Source of the DNA: Candidatus Moranbacteria bacterium CG_4_9_14_3_um_filter_45_14
GTDB taxonomy: Bacteria; Patescibacteriota; Minisyncoccia; Moranbacterales; UBA1568
NCBI GenBank assembly: GCA_002790675.1
Contig: PFVP01000054.1
Coordinates: forward strand, 1 to 23,814
Reading direction: 5' to 3'
Length of the DNA stretch: 23,814 nt
Positions within the stretch are counted from its first letter, which is position 1. Every line of letters starts with the position of its first letter. A program made the position numbers and the translations under genes. Positions 15,341-23,297 of the stretch are shown in pieces. Below the pieces are notes generated by a model. That model was not told the DNA's origin and made no database searches. It saw only the letters and a program-made list of their open reading frames with translations.

Positions 15341-15373
15341 ACCAGAAAGACAATTTCAAACAAATATAGTGGA

Positions 15374-15402
15374 AGTATACTAGAAAGTACGAAGCAAAGC
15401 AA
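15374..15402 (-). promoter_or_regulatory. secDF promoter
   Basis: On the minus strand TTGCTT (15397-15402) and TATACT (15374-15379) are 17 nt apart. The start near 15367 leaves a leader of about 27 nt before the secD ATG at 15340. Confidence 0.6.
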
Positions 15403-15466
15403 ACCTACCTGCCTCGCATACACGAAGCCTTTCGGGCTGGTGTAAAGCTTTTTTCTTTCTTTTTTC

Positions 15467-15495
15467 AAGAATTATACGACCTGACGGTAATTCTT
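15467..15495. repeat. 8-bp inverted repeat downstream of the ABC-F gene, overlapping a TATAAT box
   Basis: AAGAATTA (15467-15474) and TAATTCTT (15488-15495) are perfect inverse copies around 13 nt. On the minus strand the hairpin lies just after the ABC-F stop at 15506 but is followed by an A-rich stretch, not by T. A TATAAT (15471-15476, minus) overlaps one arm; its -35 (ATGAAA) is poor. It may be a 3'-end hairpin or a second, controlled promoter for secDF. Confidence 0.35.
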
Positions 15496-15505
15496 TCATC
15501 ATATT

Positions 15506-17206
15506 CTACACGATTCTTCTCTCTTCAAATCGCTTCAATATCCGATTCACTTGAGGCATCATTTTCTTGACATAGGCTTCATAACTGGCAATCGGTATTA
15601 GTTTTCCATTCTCCAGAATGAGGCTCTGTGTCAGACGGATACGTTCCAAGAAGCGACGGTCGTGCGTCACAAGAAGAATCGTTCCATCATATCCATCGAG
15701 CGCCTCTTCGAGCGCCTCAACCGCTTCGAGATCGAGATGGTTTGTCGGTTCATCAAGGATAAGAACGTTCGCACCCGTTGCAGAGAGGAGAGCGAGTATC
15801 AGACGCACACGTTCACCGGGACTGAGCGAAGAAATCTTGTCGATCAATACATCCGGTGCGAATTGAAATTGCGCAAGATGTGTCGCGATGATATCACGAT
15901 CGAAAATACCCAGTCGATCTCTGAAAAGTTCGAAGGGAGTGATGGATTCTGAAATATTTTCGTGTTCCTGCATCAGATATCCGAACACCAATTTTTTTCC
16001 GCATATTCTTTTCCCAGACAGCAGTGTGAGCGATCCTTCAATTATCTTAAGTAATGTCGATTTCCCCACTCCATTATTCCCTAAAATGGCCAGACGAGTA
16101 CCAAAGAGTACTTTCATATCAACGGGTCCACCTTGAAACCCTCCTAGGTAACCGAAAAGGACTTTCTTAAGTATAATACTGCTCTCCTTTTCACCTGACT
16201 CCGGTTTGAAAGGAATAGAAAGTGGATCACGGATGAGCGGTCGTTCAACATCATAGAGACGCCTCTGCCGTTCTTCGAGCGCTTTGGCTGAAGCGGTAAA
16301 TTTTCTCGTAGCACGTTCTTTCTTGAAGTTCGCTGACATCTTGTCCTTGTCCGGCACTTTCTTGTTCTTCACCCGTTCCACCCAATCCATTTTTTGTCCG
16401 ACAGAAATGATCAGCCGATGTCGTTCATCTTCCTGCATACGATATTGTTCTTTGTGTTTACGGATCGCACGTGCTTTCATTTCCGCAAAAACACTCCAAC
16501 TTCCGGTATACATCGTCACATCGCGTTTGTACCAGTCGATTTCAAGAACTTTCTTCACGACATTATCGAGGAAACGACGGTCGTGCGATGCGATAATACA
16601 GGTCGCCGAGGACCGATTGAGATAGCGTTCCAACCACAGAAGTGCCGGCAGATCCAAATTATTCGTTGGCTCATCAAGCAGTAGCATATCCACGCCACGA
16701 AGGAGTACTCCTGCGAGTGCTGCTTTGCGTTTCTCTCCACCAGAAAGTTTCACAACAAGACTTTCCAATCGTATGTGGGAGAGCATCAACCCTTCAAGTA
16801 TGTCTTTAGCTCTACGGGAAAAATCATACCCTCCCAGGCGTTCATATTCAAAACGCACTACCTCGTATAGTTCCAATATTCCCTTTTCTTCCAGATATGG
16901 TTCCAATCGAGACATCTCTTTCTCAAGCTCGTCCAGTCCTGTCATACGACGGAGATACTCGAGCAAAGTTTCCGTAGAAAGAGCGATGGCTTCCTGAGGA
17001 AGGTACCCGACCAATACACGATTCGGCTTTTTTACTTCACCCTTGTCGGGAATTTCTATATTGGCAATGATCTTGAGAAGTGTGGATTTTCCGACACCGT
17101 TTTGTCCGACGAGTGCGACTTTTTGTCCTTCACCAATAGAGAAAGAAACCTTCTCAAGGACACGAATGGTGCCATAATTTTTTCGAACATTTTTGAGTGT
17201 GAGCAT
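15506..17206 (-). CDS. ABC-F family ATPase (ribosome-associated type)
   Basis: This cytoplasmic protein has two ABC ATPase domains and no membrane segment, as in the ABC-F family (EttA, Uup, antibiotic-resistance proteins), which act on the ribosome. It has 566 residues. Domain 1: Walker A GQNGVGKST (34-42), signature LSGGE (154-158), Walker B LLLDEP (175-180). The charged linker (~240-330) is the P-site tRNA interaction motif region. Domain 2: Walker A GNNGVGKST (376-384), signature LSPGE (461-465, Pro in place of the first Gly), Walker B LILDEP (482-487) followed by TNHLDL. The subfamily cannot be fixed by eye; a role in translation elongation or stalled-ribosome rescue is more likely than drug resistance. 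A good promoter (17232-17260) lies upstream. Confidence 0.93.
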   Translation of the reverse strand: MLTLKNVRKNYGTIRVLEKVSFSIGEGQKVALVGQNGVGKSTLLKIIANIEIPDKGEVKKPNRVLVGYLPQEAIALSTETLLEYLRRMTGLDELEKEMSRLEPYLEEKGILELYEVVRFEYERLGGYDFSRRAKDILEGLMLSHIRLESLVVKLSGGEKRKAALAGVLLRGVDMLLLDEPTNNLDLPALLWLERYLNRSSATCIIASHDRRFLDNVVKKVLEIDWYKRDVTMYTGSWSVFAEMKARAIRKHKEQYRMQEDERHRLIISVGQKMDWVERVKNKKVPDKDKMSANFKKERATRKFTASAKALEERQRRLYDVERPLIRDPLSIPFKPESGEKESSIILKKVLFGYLGGFQGGPVDMKVLFGTRLAILGNNGVGKSTLLKIIEGSLTLLSGKRICGKKLVFGYLMQEHENISESITPFELFRDRLGIFDRDIIATHLAQFQFAPDVLIDKISSLSPGERVRLILALLSATGANVLILDEPTNHLDLEAVEALEEALDGYDGTILLVTHDRRFLERIRLTQSLILENGKLIPIASYEAYVKKMMPQVNRILKRFEERRIV

Positions 17207-17231
17207 AAGGAGACAGAGTTAGCGAATACTC

Positions 17232-17260
17232 ACTATACAATAAAACATACTTTCTGTAAA
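17232..17260 (-). promoter_or_regulatory. ABC-F gene promoter
   Basis: On the minus strand TTTACA (17255-17260) and TATAGT (17232-17237) are separated by 17 nt, with TTG just before the -10 box. The start near 17225 leaves about 18 nt before the ATG at 17206. Confidence 0.65.
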
Positions 17261-17301
17261 GAATCAGAACGTATTTATTTCCTTCCTCTTTGTTGATACT
17301 A

Positions 17302-17823
17302 TCAGCTGTTCTCTGAATGAGATTTCTTCAGATATTCTTCTGTTTCTGAAAGAATTCTTTTGGCATTCGCAAAGGTCACTTTGGCGAGCGCTTCTTCGTA
17401 GGAAAGCCAGAGGAAACCTGTGTGTTCATACGAAATGCGGATATCACGTGTCTCCGTTCGTGCCGGATAGAAATGTACCACTTTGAAAATCCAAATTCCG
17501 CGCCCCTGCTTCCGACGTTTCTCGCGCTCAGCACCCTTGGCCACATAGAAATAGCATATACTGACCCGCTTGGGGAAAACCTGCAAATCTTTGATGCCTG
17601 ATTCTTCTTCTGTTTCACGGCGAAGCGTCATTTCTTCGGTTTCGTTTGCTTCTATATGGCCCTTCACGAAATCGAAATGTCCGCTCGGATAATGGAGCAA
17701 GAGATATTCACGCATCCCCTCTTTCATCCGGAAAATAATGGTGCCGATGGATGTCTCCCAAATGACAGGAAAGCCACACCACTTGAGGAAAAAATAGAGC
17801 GGTTTGATAACTGGTACGTGCAT
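17302..17823 (-). CDS. Nudix hydrolase, Ap4A-hydrolase-like
   Basis: Nudix enzymes cleave nucleoside diphosphates linked to another group. The full Nudix box (G-x5-E-x7-RE-x2-EE-x-G) is present as GHIEANE, seven residues, RETEEESGI, at about residues 55-77 counted from the ATG at 17823 (173 aa). The preceding YPSGHFDFVKGHIE fits the branch that includes diadenosine tetraphosphate hydrolases, but the substrate is not fixed by sequence. An extra basic insert (GAEREKRRKQGRG) follows strand KRVSICYFYVA. A TTG at 17844 would add 7 residues and has GAGG 6 nt upstream; the ATG is preferred because the predicted transcript start (~17851) leaves too little leader for the TTG, and Shine-Dalgarno motifs are absent elsewhere in the window. 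It is divergent from the PBP gene. Confidence 0.92.
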   Translation of the reverse strand: MHVPVIKPLYFFLKWCGFPVIWETSIGTIIFRMKEGMREYLLLHYPSGHFDFVKGHIEANETEEMTLRRETEEESGIKDLQVFPKRVSICYFYVAKGAEREKRRKQGRGIWIFKVVHFYPARTETRDIRISYEHTGFLWLSYEEALAKVTFANAKRILSETEEYLKKSHSENS

Positions 17824-17857
17824 AGAATTTCTGATAGGAGACAAAAGCTTCCTCTTT

Positions 17858-17885
17858 AGAGTACAATGAAAGTGCCAATTGACAA
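17858..17885 (-). promoter_or_regulatory. Candidate Nudix gene promoter
   Basis: On the minus strand TTGTCA (17880-17885) and TACTCT (17858-17863) lie 16 nt apart, with TTG directly before the -10 box. It is back to back with the PBP promoter in the 127-nt divergent region. Confidence 0.45.
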
Positions 17886-17894
17886 AATAATCAT

Positions 17895-17923
17895 TTTCCT
17901 CTTCAATGAGTTGTCATTATAAT
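17895..17923 (+). promoter_or_regulatory. Penicillin-binding protein gene promoter
   Basis: TATAAT at 17918-17923 is perfect; TTTCCT at 17895-17900 lies 17 nt upstream. A TTGACA at 17879-17884 is too far (33 nt) to be its partner. The start near 17930 leaves about 20 nt before the ATG at 17951. Confidence 0.6.
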
Positions 17924-17950
17924 CTACCATATTTACCATACGAATAGTTG

Positions 17951-20017
17951 ATGAAACACTCTCTCGGATGGGAAATTACCTGGATCGTCAGCCTGAGTAT
18001 ATCGGGTGTTTTTTTCGGCATTCTGGCCATCTACTTCTTCGGTACTCAAAGCATCAAAAACATCACCAATCTGCCCTTGAAACAGACTACTATTTTCTAT
18101 GACCGGACGGGAACACACGAGCTCTACCGTCTCTACGGTGAAGAAAATCGCATCGTCATACGACACGATGACATACCTGACAGCATCCGTTTCGCCACCA
18201 TCGCATCAGAAGACGCGAATTTCTACACGCATCAAGGTATCGACATTCTGGCCATTCTCCGTGCCCTCGTCATCGACATCAAAAGCAAAGAAATAAAACA
18301 GGGAGGATCCACCATCACTCAGCAGTTGGCGCGCAGTCTCTATCTCACTCGGGAAAGGACAGTCCAGAGGAAAATTCGCGAAATGTTTCTGGCTGTCAAA
18401 ATTGATAACCATCTCAGTAAAGATGAAATTATTGATTTGTATCTCAATACTGTTCCCTATGGATCCAATGCCTATGGTATCGAAACAGCCTCTCAGACAT
18501 TCTTTGGCAAAGATGCGCACGACCTCACTCTGGAAGAAAGTGCTTTCCTGGCAGCTCTCCCCAATGCGCCAACGTATTTTTCTCCTTACAAAGATCATAC
18601 CAAAGAACTCATCGAACGCCAAAGAAATATTCTCATGAAAATGTATGAATTAAAAAGCATCAACAAACAAGAACTCGATACAGCCTTAACCGTTGATATG
18701 ACGACAAAAGTCGTTCCTCTCAAACGGCCCATCATTGCGCCTCATTTTGTTTTTTATGTTATTGATCAGTTAAAGACAATGTACTCAAAAGAAAAATTAC
18801 AAATAGCTGGACTCAAAATATACACTACTCTCGACTTCGATCTCCAAACTACTGCCGAAAGTGCTATTCAGAATGGAGTAAAAAGAAATCTCGCGCGCGG
18901 TGCTACGAATGCAGGCCTGGTGGCGCTTGATTCAAAAACAGGTGAAGTGCTGGCTATGGTTGGATCAAAAGATTATTTTGATGTTAGTATTGACGGCAGT
19001 GTGAATATCACCATAAGTGCGCGCCAACCGGGATCCGCTTTCAAACCATTCGCCTATGCTACGGCGTTTGGAAAAGGCTTCCAGCCAGAATCACCGATCA
19101 TCGATAGGCCCATAAACTTCGGTCCTGATGGTTCTGGACGCCCCTACATTCCGAGGAATTACGATGGCAAATTTCACGGCCTGCTCACGATGCGTCAGGC
19201 ACTCGCTATGTCGCTCAATGTTCCGGCAGTACAGACACTCGCCCTCGCCGGTATCACCGATACTATCAACCTCACGATGAGGCTCGGTATCACGACGCTC
19301 ACCGATCCAAAACGCTATGGCCTTGCGCTCGTCCTGGGTGGCGCTGAGGTGAAGCCGATCGATATGGCCAGTGCCTTCTCGGTATTCAGTCAAGATGGTA
19401 TCCGACATACGATAAAACCTGTTTTGAAAATCATCGATAGATATGGCGAAGAATCCATACAAACAGAGAATAACCCTGACGGTACCCGTGTCTTGGATGC
19501 TGATATCGCTCAAAAAATAAATTCTATTCTCTCAGACAACGTAGCACGCACGCCAATATTCGGTGCACACAGTCCACTCGCTTTTCCTCTTGGAACAGTC
19601 GTCGCGGCAAAAACCGGTACGACACAGAATTTTCGCGATGCCTGGACGGTCGGATATACGCCTTCTATCGCGGTCGCTGTGTGGGCTGGTAATAATGACA
19701 ATCACCCGATGTACGACGGTGCTGACGGTGTTTTCGTGGCGGCTCCGATATGGCGTGAATTTATGAATACCGCTCTCGTGCGATTTCCTCAGACAGGTTT
19801 CACTGCCTATACGCCCCGTATTTCTCCTCCACAAAAAAATACGTTTCTCGGCACTTCCACCGTCATTTATTTCGACAAAAAAACTGGTCGAGAAATATCA
19901 CCCGAAAAAGCAAAAAAAATGAAAGCCAGTCGCGTGGAAAAACGTATCGTAGGAAATGACACCGTGCAAGAAATTTCTCTTAAGAATATTCCCGTTCAGT
20001 CAACGAATGCCTTTTGA
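17951..20017 (+). CDS. Class A penicillin-binding protein (PBP1A-like, glycosyltransferase/transpeptidase)
   Basis: This bifunctional peptidoglycan synthase, anchored in the membrane by one segment (~10-30), has 688 residues from the ATG at 17951; a TTG one codon earlier is less likely. The GT51 glycosyltransferase domain (~60-240) has the catalytic Glu87 in SEDANFYTHQG, then GGSTITQQLARSLYL (118-132) and the EIIDLYLNTVPYGSNAYGI block (159-177). The transpeptidase domain (~320-610) has SxxK as SAFK with Ser362, SxN as SLN (421-423) and KTGT (554-557) followed by FRDAWTVGYTP. All catalytic residues are intact. There is no C-terminal PASTA or lectin-like extension; a short basic tail follows ~640. 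It is the only gene on the plus strand and converges with the MacB-like permease gene 40 nt downstream. Confidence 0.96.
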   Translation: MKHSLGWEITWIVSLSISGVFFGILAIYFFGTQSIKNITNLPLKQTTIFYDRTGTHELYRLYGEENRIVIRHDDIPDSIRFATIASEDANFYTHQGIDILAILRALVIDIKSKEIKQGGSTITQQLARSLYLTRERTVQRKIREMFLAVKIDNHLSKDEIIDLYLNTVPYGSNAYGIETASQTFFGKDAHDLTLEESAFLAALPNAPTYFSPYKDHTKELIERQRNILMKMYELKSINKQELDTALTVDMTTKVVPLKRPIIAPHFVFYVIDQLKTMYSKEKLQIAGLKIYTTLDFDLQTTAESAIQNGVKRNLARGATNAGLVALDSKTGEVLAMVGSKDYFDVSIDGSVNITISARQPGSAFKPFAYATAFGKGFQPESPIIDRPINFGPDGSGRPYIPRNYDGKFHGLLTMRQALAMSLNVPAVQTLALAGITDTINLTMRLGITTLTDPKRYGLALVLGGAEVKPIDMASAFSVFSQDGIRHTIKPVLKIIDRYGEESIQTENNPDGTRVLDADIAQKINSILSDNVARTPIFGAHSPLAFPLGTVVAAKTGTTQNFRDAWTVGYTPSIAVAVWAGNNDNHPMYDGADGVFVAAPIWREFMNTALVRFPQTGFTAYTPRISPPQKNTFLGTSTVIYFDKKTGREISPEKAKKMKASRVEKRIVGNDTVQEISLKNIPVQSTNAF

Positions 20018-20021
20018 AAAA

Positions 20022-20057
20022 GTTTCCTTACTCTCTTCACTGACTCATAGTAAAGAA
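20022..20057. terminator. Weak hairpin between convergent PBP and ABC permease genes
   Basis: TTC-C-TTACT and AGTAA-A-GAA pair as 3 plus 5 bp around a 16-nt loop with one mismatch. On the minus strand it is followed by ACTTTTTC, which fits an intrinsic terminator starting right at the TGA (20058) of the permease gene. On the plus strand the following sequence is TCATTCTTTCC, a poor T-tract. Confidence 0.35.
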
Positions 20058-21326
20058 TCATTCTTTCCGAAGCGCTTCCATCGGGGAAAGTTGTGAGGCA
20101 CGATATGCTGGAGCGATACCGAATATGAGTCCCACTACCATCGAGAATCCTGCTCCCAGGAAAAATGAGGCCAGAGAAAACTGCAGAACAATATGGTAAC
20201 CGAGATGCCCAAAAAGGACACTCAGTCCGAAAGAAATAAGGATGCCAAAGATGATTCCGATTAGACCTCCTAAAAAGGTGATGATGAGTGCTTCGAAAAG
20301 AAACTGGCGTAAGATACCACCGCTCGTCGCGCCAACCGCCTTACGGAGACCGATTTCGCTCGTCCGTTCCGATACCGACACATACATCACGTTCATAATA
20401 CCGACGCCTCCTACGACGAGCGAGATAGAGGTAAGAGCGAGAAGCAGAATAGTCAGTGATCCGAGCACATCACCGAGCGTCTGCTGTGCCTCTTTCGTAG
20501 AGGAGACAGCAAAATCATCTTTGTTCGGATTGGCAATGTCATGACGCTTGCGGAGGAGTGCCACGATATCCGCTACGGTTTCTTTTTCATACACAGGATC
20601 CTTCATCTGCACCGATATCATCTGAACATAATCGACGCCGAGTATTTTTTTCTGGAGTGTCTGAATCGGCACATACGTAAAGGTATCAAAATTAAGAAAG
20701 GCGACAGCCCCTCGTGAAGCGAGTACTCCGATAACACGGTATTTTTCACCCTTGAGAGTAATGTATTCCCCTACCGCATCACTCTCACCAAAAAATGTTT
20801 TCTTGGTTTCTGATCCGAGTACCGCGACGCGAGCAAGGCTCGTATCTTCTCCGTCAGTGAAAAACCGCCCGCTTGCAAGCTTTGCATTTTGATCAACCAA
20901 TGCTACATCGGCACCAGTACCAAAAAGCAGAATTCTTTTTTCTGTAGAACCATACACCGCTCGCTCCTGTCCGATCGTCCCAGCGTACGTCGCTCTCACA
21001 TTCGGCAGTTTATGAATAGCCTCACTGTCTTTCACGGTGAGTGTTGTAATCTGCGTTCCCTGTGCTCTCCCTATCGCGTTGCCTGACGATTGTTTCCCAT
21101 TGCCCGGGATTTTCACTTCTACTTGGATCAAGTCGGTGCCAAGACTGGATACTTGTCCCAAAATAAAACTTTTCACTCCATCACCAAGCGTCATCACAGT
21201 CACCACCGCGAACACGCCAATCACCACGCCAAGGAGTGCCAAAAACGTCCTCGCCTTATGTGTACGGATGGTTTTAACCGCAAACAAAAATGCCGTAAGA
21301 ATTTTCCTGATAGATAAACTATTCAT
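20058..21326 (-). CDS. MacB-like ABC transporter permease (second of a paralogous pair)
   Basis: A 422-residue FtsX/MacB-type permease. TM1 lies at ~20-45 (FLALLGVVIGVFAVVTVMTL). A large extracytoplasmic MacB_PCD-like domain follows (~45-285), and three C-terminal membrane segments start at ~295 with GGVGIMNVMYVSVSERTSEI and the coupling motif GLRKAVGA. The C-terminus PMEALRKE is typical. The reading frame stays open to 21458, but that extension lies inside the upstream permease gene; the ATG at 21326, overlapping the upstream stop by 8 bp, gives the normal family start. It is part of the adaptor-ATPase-permease-permease operon. It is clearly similar to its neighbour throughout, so the two probably form a heterodimer. 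The substrate is unknown. Confidence 0.94.
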   Translation of the reverse strand: MNSLSIRKILTAFLFAVKTIRTHKARTFLALLGVVIGVFAVVTVMTLGDGVKSFILGQVSSLGTDLIQVEVKIPGNGKQSSGNAIGRAQGTQITTLTVKDSEAIHKLPNVRATYAGTIGQERAVYGSTEKRILLFGTGADVALVDQNAKLASGRFFTDGEDTSLARVAVLGSETKKTFFGESDAVGEYITLKGEKYRVIGVLASRGAVAFLNFDTFTYVPIQTLQKKILGVDYVQMISVQMKDPVYEKETVADIVALLRKRHDIANPNKDDFAVSSTKEAQQTLGDVLGSLTILLLALTSISLVVGGVGIMNVMYVSVSERTSEIGLRKAVGATSGGILRQFLFEALIITFLGGLIGIIFGILISFGLSVLFGHLGYHIVLQFSLASFFLGAGFSMVVGLIFGIAPAYRASQLSPMEALRKE

Positions 21327-22560
21327 AACGTAGTGCTTCCATAGGACTGATACGCGAGGCTTTGATCGCAGGATACAATCCAAAAATGATACCGATGATA
21401 AACGAAACAAAAAAACCAATACCGAGCGAAAAGAGTGGTACGAGGAATCGCCAATCATACCCTAACTTCACAAGCACAAGAGAAGCAATATACGCGATAA
21501 GCACACCAAAAATAATACCGATAATGCCTCCAACGAGAGTTATGAAAGATGCTTCAATGAGAAACTGCGTGATAATATGTATCCTTTGCGCACCAACTGC
21601 TTTCCTGAGACCCACTTCACGCACGCGCTGAGAGACAGAAATAAGCATCGAATTCATAATACCGATGCCACCGACAAGGAGCGAGAGAGAAGCAATGGCC
21701 AGCAGAAAATATTTGAGAACATCAGTGATAGTCGTAAGAATATCAAGGGCTGCTACCGTGCTCCGTACCGAAAAATCAGATTCTTCGGTGTCCTTCATAT
21801 CGTGCCGTTTACGAAGAAGGAGAGTAATGTCGGCGATACTCCTCTCAATATTTATCGGGTCATCTATTTTGGCACGGGCTGAATTGAGATAATGAATACC
21901 GAGAAGCAACTTCTGTGCTGTTCCGAGTGGTACATAGATCAGTGTATCGGGATTCGAGAAAGTGGCAGAGCCTCGTTCTTCGAGTACGCCAATCACTTTG
22001 AAAGGGATCTTCTTCAGCGTGACCGTTTCTCCGACAGGATTACGATTGGCAAAAAGTTCTTTGGCACGCGTGGCACCAATGACCATCACCCGTGAAAGAT
22101 CATATTCTTCTTCAGGAAAGAAAAAACGTCCAGAAGCAATATGAATATTTTCTATCTGAATAAGGTCTGGTGAAACACCCTGAAAACTAGATTCGAGGGA
22201 TGTCGATTGAAATTCCGCCGTGGCTGATCCGCTGACGTACCCCGTTATCGCTGAAAGATGTGGTACATTCCGTCTTTCACGCAAAGCCTTCAAATCATCA
22301 TTGGTAAACGTCGTGGTGATGATACCGAGAGCGGACGCGGGAGGACCCTTCTCCTCTGATGCGCCAGGAAGAATAGCTACGAGATTCGAGCCGACATTTT
22401 CTATTTGTGAGAGTACCAGTTTCTGAGCACTTGCTCCGATAGCCATCACCAGTATCACCGATGCCACACCAATCACTACCCCAAGCACCGTCAAAAAAAA
22501 CCGCAATTTGGAAGCCGATAATGTCCGATACGATATTTTGAGTGGATCTGATAATTTCAT
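21319..22560 (-). CDS. MacB-like ABC transporter permease (first of a paralogous pair)
   Basis: A 413-residue FtsX/MacB-type permease, paralogous to the next gene. TM1 is at ~20-45 (FLTVLGVVIGVASVILVMAI), followed by the extracytoplasmic domain (~45-285) and three C-terminal membrane segments beginning near LLVGGIGIMNSMLISVSQRV, with GLRKAVGA after the second; it ends PMEALRYE. The ATG overlaps the ATPase stop by 4 bp (ATGA), a sign of coupled translation. Unlike E. coli MacB, the ATPase is a separate protein. With the adaptor and ATPase it should form an inner-membrane mechanotransmission exporter or a related envelope machine. Confidence 0.95.
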   Translation of the reverse strand: MKLSDPLKISYRTLSASKLRFFLTVLGVVIGVASVILVMAIGASAQKLVLSQIENVGSNLVAILPGASEEKGPPASALGIITTTFTNDDLKALRERRNVPHLSAITGYVSGSATAEFQSTSLESSFQGVSPDLIQIENIHIASGRFFFPEEEYDLSRVMVIGATRAKELFANRNPVGETVTLKKIPFKVIGVLEERGSATFSNPDTLIYVPLGTAQKLLLGIHYLNSARAKIDDPINIERSIADITLLLRKRHDMKDTEESDFSVRSTVAALDILTTITDVLKYFLLAIASLSLLVGGIGIMNSMLISVSQRVREVGLRKAVGAQRIHIITQFLIEASFITLVGGIIGIIFGVLIAYIASLVLVKLGYDWRFLVPLFSLGIGFFVSFIIGIIFGLYPAIKASRISPMEALRYE

Positions 22561-23279
22561 TTAAGAAATGTTTCTCCTGCTTTGGCCATACGGCGATTGG
22601 TAACCATCGTATCACCAATGATTTGTCCATCTTTCATCGAAAGAATTCGTTTCGCGTGTTCGGCGGTGTAGGTCTCATGCGTCACGAGAACAATCGTATG
22701 TCCAGCATCATTGAGTTTCTGTAAAATAGCCATCACTTGTAGTCCTGCTTTAGAATCGAGGTTTCCTGTCGGCTCATCCGCGAAGATAATTTCCGGACTG
22801 TTCACGAGCGCTCTCGCGATCGCCACACGCTGTTTCTCACCTCCTGAGAGCTGACTCGAAAGATAGTCTTTCCGATGCACCATATCAACAGCAGTAATCG
22901 CCTCCAACACTTTCTTTTCATTTCTTTCTATCGGCTGATCATCATACAAAAGCGGAAGTTCGACATTCTCATATACACTCGTCTTCGGCAGAAGATTGAA
23001 GGCTTGAAAAACGAAACCGATAGTCTTGTTCCGAAGACGCGCGAGCTCATCATCGGTAAACTTCGTCACATCCTTGCCTTCGAGGAAATATGTTCCACCA
23101 GTCGCCCGATCGAGCAGACCAAGGATTTGCATCAGCGTCGATTTGCCTGATCCCGATGGACCCATAATGGAAAGAAACTCTCCTTTTTCGATACGAAAAG
23201 TTGCCCCGAAAAGAGCTCTCGTTTCCACGTCTTCATTTTTATATGTTTTCTCCAAATTCGAAACTACGATGAGACTCAT
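22557..23279 (-). CDS. ABC transporter ATP-binding protein, MacB/LolD type
   Basis: This 240-residue ATPase powers the two adjacent permeases. It has Walker A GPSGSGKST (40-48), the Q-loop in FQAFNLLP (Gln92), signature LSGGEKQR (144-151), Walker B IIFADEP (164-170) with TGNLDS, and the H-loop VTHE (His201). The sequence fits the LolD/MacB/FtsE-like branch. It starts 18 nt after the adaptor gene and overlaps the first permease by 4 bp. All catalytic motifs are intact. Confidence 0.96.
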   Translation of the reverse strand: MSLIVVSNLEKTYKNEDVETRALFGATFRIEKGEFLSIMGPSGSGKSTLMQILGLLDRATGGTYFLEGKDVTKFTDDELARLRNKTIGFVFQAFNLLPKTSVYENVELPLLYDDQPIERNEKKVLEAITAVDMVHRKDYLSSQLSGGEKQRVAIARALVNSPEIIFADEPTGNLDSKAGLQVMAILQKLNDAGHTIVLVTHETYTAEHAKRILSMKDGQIIGDTMVTNRRMAKAGETFLK

Positions 23280-23297
23280 AGGATTTATTCTGGTGTA

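Noticed and set aside
17879..17923. TTGACA at 17879 paired with TATAAT at 17918 as the PBP promoter
   Set aside because: The 33-nt spacing is far beyond the usual 16-18 nt.
20058..21458. 466-residue version of the second permease
   Set aside because: The first 44 residues would be encoded inside the preceding permease gene and lack family similarity; the ATG at 21326 gives the normal start.
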